A DNA stretch of 64,000 nt, from NCBI GenBank assembly GCA_022316685.1, contig JAKJHU010000168.1:1-64000 (forward strand), written 5' to 3'. Shown here one piece after another: positions 44,346 through 64,000 of the stretch (the stretch's first letter is position 1; every line of letters starts with the position of its first letter). Both the position numbers and the translations under genes were made by a program. The DNA comes from Progne subis subis (lineage: Eukaryota; Chordata; Aves; Passeriformes; Hirundinidae). The notes beneath the pieces are model-generated. The model was not told the DNA's origin and made no database searches. It saw only the letters and a list, made by a program, of their open reading frames with translations.

Positions 44346-46807
44346 TATCCTGGCCCTAACCCCCCTGCAAGTAACATGGGGTGCTCAGGTTTAGGTCTCT
44401 GTGGGATCAGTCCCCCTTGGCACCCTGTGGCCACAGGACAGCCTCTGGGGTGAGACCAAGGCCACATCCTGCCATTCACCTTCGCTTTTCTAACAAAAAA
44501 TCTGGAATTAATCAGTCCTGGGGTCCTGTATTCACTTGTTGGTTGCATTAAGACATTTTAGATGGTGTTTATTTTGTTCATTTTGGTGACCTGAGATCAT
44601 TGTGTTCATGCTCTCAGGGAAAGGTGGACATGTTCAGCAGAAATAGGTGGATCTCAAAGATTTTAAGCACTTGGTAACCAGGAACTGCACGAGCACTGGT
44701 AGGATTTTTCTGTTAAAATTAGCAGCAGTGAACCAGTTACTGTGATGACATTTGATATTTCAGTCTATTGAAATGAATGAGGTGGATGCATGACAAGTCA
44801 TGGATTTGGGAGTATGAGACACATTAACATAACAATAGTTGATCAGCCAGGTTTTCAGCTATCAAGATAATTCAGCTATCAAGCCTGAAAATCATATCAT
44901 TAATCTCTGCTGTATCTCCAGCAGCCAAAGGGCAGATCATTTGAGCTATACTCAGAGTAGTTGGGTGCATAAAACTATGTTAATTTAAAAAGTTGGGGAA
45001 AGTATAAGAGGAAAAACTCACAAACTAGAGAAGATAAAGATGGGAAGTGTTTCTGCTCCAGAGGATTGTGGCTGTCTTTAAAAACAATCTCAGTGAAAAA
45101 TAAATGTGTGTATGAAGAGTCAGTTGACAGTTCCTCTCTGAAGTGTCCAGTGGATGGACAGACCTTTAAGGACTGCCATGCACAGACACTGAGAGTCTCT
45201 TGTAGCAATACTCACAACTCTCCCTCCTTCAGTGGGAAATATATCATGGGGCTGTCTTTGATGTTTTTCCTTGGACTGAATTTTCCCTTTTACTGCAAAA
45301 CTGCAAAACACATCCCAAGGCTTCCCTCTCCTGAGGGATATTGTGTGGTGCTGGAAGCACCCGGCACTGGCCCTTGCTGCTCCAGAGATCCTCCAACCCC
45401 CAGCAAGATCTAGAGGCCATAGAGGGACTTCATTTCTCCCTGTTTGACCAGAGGGAAAACCTCAGAGACCTGGAGTCTGTGGGGAAGCAGGATCTCAGAA
45501 GAATCATAGATCATGGAATGGTTTGATATGGAAAGGCTCTTACAGACCACCTCGTTCCACACCCTGCCGTTGGCAGGGACACCTTCCCCTGTCCCAGGTT
45601 GTTCCAAGCCCCATCCAACCTGGCCTTGGACACTTCCAGGGATGGGGAGTCCACAAGTCCCCAGATTACCCCACTGTGAGTGATTAAGCCCAGAGGTTCA
45701 TCACTCCCCATAGCTGTTCCTCCATCCCTCCATGCTGTAGGAAATTCCCAGGTGCTGAGCTTTGCTGGCTTCATCTCTCCTCTACCAAAGGAAAGGAGAA
45801 CAAAGCCACCAGGCCCCTCCTGCTGCACGTCCTCTCTCTGTTGTAAATACCCTCTGTGTTCCCTTTCCAGCTGACTGGGTCCCTCGCAGAGGAGCAGCCT
45901 CGGGGGCCTGCGGAGTTTTCACATCCCTAACAAAGCACTGAGGGACGGGAAAGGACAACGGGCACCGGATGCCGCCTGTTCTGCGCCAGCGCCCTCCTTA
46001 CTGCAATTATATTCCTGTTAGAAACCTCCACCTTATTTAAAGAGACACTGTCAACTGCCTCAAAGTTCCTTTCTGGAAAACTCTCCCAAGGCCATCACGA
46101 TGTGTTCTCAATGATGGGGAGAAAAGCACTAAAGATAAAGAGTACTGATAAAGCAGAGATGCTTCTCCTTTTTTAGGCTGTTGAATCAAATGAATTAAAA
46201 TTACTTCAATTAATTACTATAGTGCCTTCTGACAAAGTGATCGTGTCAGTTTCCAGATGAGAGGAGTGAGGCAGGAGGAGCTGAGTGATGGGATCAAGGC
46301 TGCTCTGTGAGTGTGCTGCAGAGCAGAGCTCTGGGTCATAAGGTGGTAAAGGGGACTGAATAGCAGGAACCAGTGTTTGATTGTTGGCAGCAGCAGGAAA
46401 TACACCCCAGAGGCACCACGGTGTGTTGGCATGTAGTCCCTTCTCTAGGAAGTGCTCCAGCACACCCAGTGCGGGATCCAAGATCTAAGGCTGGGTGAAT
46501 TCCAGATTTTGGCTGGTCTGATGGACTGTGCTTATCTGTGTACCACCATGAAAGACCTTTCCAGGACTGGGAGATGGGCTTTACTGGGAAACTTCAGGCT
46601 CACCTTCCCTCACTTCAAGGACTGCAGATCATCAGGAACCTCCTGAATGTGTGTATGGCTGTTGGCTGTCACTGATGTCATTATTCAAGTGGTTGGGCAT
46701 AGTATTTTCGAACATGCATAGTTCTCCTCTCTGGTGGCTTTGGTCAGCTCAGATTTTCCTTGCATTTACTCACCATCCTCAAGTTTAATTTTTGTGTTTA
46801 TTGTCAG
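44346..46807 (+). other. PIGQ: Probable PIGQ intron 1
   Basis: No coding exon was recognised. It contains one CR1 copy (45498-45680). The acceptor TTGTGTTTATTGTCAG ends at 46807. Confidence 0.6.
45498..45680 (-). mobile_element. CR1 LINE 3' fragment
   Basis: It contains AGAATCATAGATCATGGAAT, ACACCCTGCCGTTGGCAGGG, ATCCAACCTGGCCTTGGACA and CTTCCAGGGATGGGGAGTCC in the CR1 minus-strand order. Confidence 0.9.
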
Positions 46808-46833
46808 GTATACGTCCCTCCAGAGTTACTGCC

Positions 46834-62561
<15,728 letters not shown>

Positions 62562-64000
62562 GTGAGTCCCCCTCCCTCTCTGGGGTTTGTTTGGAAACAC
62601 CTCAGGCTGTGGTGAAGCATTCAGTCCTGGTGTAGTTCTCCTGAATTCACATTTTAACCCACAATTCATTTCTTGCAGTCTTTTAAGCCTGTAGAAATGA
62701 TGGCCAGAGTAGTACAAGCAACCCATCTTTCATTTCTCCTGCATTTTAATATTTATCTGTCGTGGTAGCGACCTGGAAAAATGAAACTACACAACAGGCA
62801 GAGGACAAGAAAGCAGCTCCCCTCCTCCCTTTGATCCAGCCTCATAGGACTCTCCTCCATTGCACCTTGCTAGAGATATGGAGGGGAAATGAGGACAGTG
62901 GAGGAGGAGAGGGGAACCCCTGTAGTTTTGGAGAAGCCCCAAAATCCCTGTCTCTACCCTTCTTCAGAGGTCCTTAACTGCACTGTGGAGCACAGGTGGC
63001 AGGTTTGGGGTTGCAGGGAGTCTGTGGCATTGTCCTGGTGTCATTGTCTGGAGGGTCCTGTGGCCTGAGAGCTGAGCAGAGGCTCTGAATGAGTAGGGGG
63101 AGTGCAGGGGGCTTTGGGGCACATGTTGGGGTTCCTGTGCAAGAGGTGTCCATCACTGTGCTCTGTTCCTGCTCTCCTCTAACTTGTGCTGCACCAAGGA
63201 ATCCCACAGGCCACAGATTGTGCTTGCCAGGGAGATGGGATACAAGAGATAAAGGACCTTTTTGCCTGATAAATGGCCATCGTCCCTCCTCAGACTTTAC
63301 ACAGCAAACAACACAAGAAATAGTAAATCTTTAGATATGGGTAGTTTAGGGAATGGTTGGAAATATTGAGACCTGATTTATGAGCTGGGTCTGTTGTGAG
63401 CATAGGTCCAGAATCAGTAATGTCAGGAGTGGGAGGTCTCTTCCCAACACCTCTAATTACTGGAATTTCTGTGTTGGTCTGTGAGGAATGGCCTTGCTCA
63501 TCCTAGTTGTGCAGAGTGGTAGGAGGAAGTAGGAAAAGCATTTTGTCAGCTGATTGCTCTTCCCTGGAGCTGCAGGGAGCCAGCCTACCTGTCTTGTGTT
63601 TGTCAGAAGTACAGAGAGCTGTGTGCTGTCCCCACGGAGAGCCAGGAAGAGTCAGCAGTCACCCACAGCCACCACAGCCCCTTGAATTCCTGCAGCCAGC
63701 AGGAGGAAGAATTTGCTGGTTCAGGTGCTGGTGAAGCCTGAGATCTCTTTCTGGAACAACCCACAGAGTGAAACGAGGGCAGGCATGTGTGTGCAGGCAG
63801 CAGGGCAGGTGGGGCAGGTGCCACTGCAGCAACACAGGCTGGGTGTCATGCCAGAGAGTGCAGGGACAGCGTGGCCTTAGAGCCATGGGCAAGTGTGTGC
63901 TAGAACCTGGAGGAGTTGTCCTGGAATCCCTCCTGCCTAGCGATTAGTGCACCAAGCTGTGCCTGTCAGTCTGGAGGCACCCTGCCAATTCCTTGAAGCA
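62562..64000 (+). other. PIGQ: PIGQ intron, continues past the window
   Basis: I searched for the next PIGQ exon (expected to encode LYCLKIHGLSS-like sequence) and did not find it. No other gene or repeat was recognised. Confidence 0.6.

Overview
The window is vertebrate nuclear DNA, almost certainly from a bird. It holds three intron-bearing or vertebrate-type genes on the + strand, no bacterial features, and many CR1 (chicken repeat 1) retrotransposon pieces whose 3' ends carry the typical ATTCTATGATTCT-like tail. The gene order PRR35 - NHLRC4 - PIGQ matches a short segment of human 16p13.3, which from memory corresponds to chicken chromosome 14. I cannot name the species. A passerine or other neoavian bird is only a guess.

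Layout. 1-326 is a CCCAT-type tandem array. 327-24502 has no gene I can recognise. It contains a CR1 copy split by a solo LTR (4425-5188), one old CR1 piece near 16.9 kb, several CpG-rich stretches (about 6.9-8.6, 10.9-12.2 and 13.0-13.6 kb), and one exon-like block with strong splice sites (6732-6933). 24503-28178 is PRR35, a ZNF750-like CCHC zinc-finger gene with two coding exons. Its probable 3' UTR runs to about 29.6 kb. 31.3-40.5 kb is intergenic with CR1 pieces. 40525-41649 is NHLRC4, coding for a complete six-blade NHL propeller. A five-copy, 50-bp minisatellite (43218-43469) leads into a CpG island (43430-43880) that is the likely PIGQ promoter. PIGQ coding exons lie at 46834-47500, 53016-53147, 54665-54785, 61129-61255 and 62408-62561. 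The gene runs off the right edge. Its large introns are filled with CR1 copies in both orientations.

The genes do not form a pathway. PRR35 is a probable nuclear regulator, NHLRC4 a probable protein-binding propeller protein, and PIGQ a subunit of the ER enzyme that starts GPI-anchor synthesis. They are linked by conserved gene order only.

The main points for a second look are: two single-base frame breaks 22 bp apart in the first PIGQ coding exon; the full-length NHLRC4 compared with its short human counterpart; the cleanly dated solo LTR inside a CR1; the minisatellite next to the PIGQ promoter; and the unexplained exon-like block at 6.7 kb. I found no convincing new biological system.
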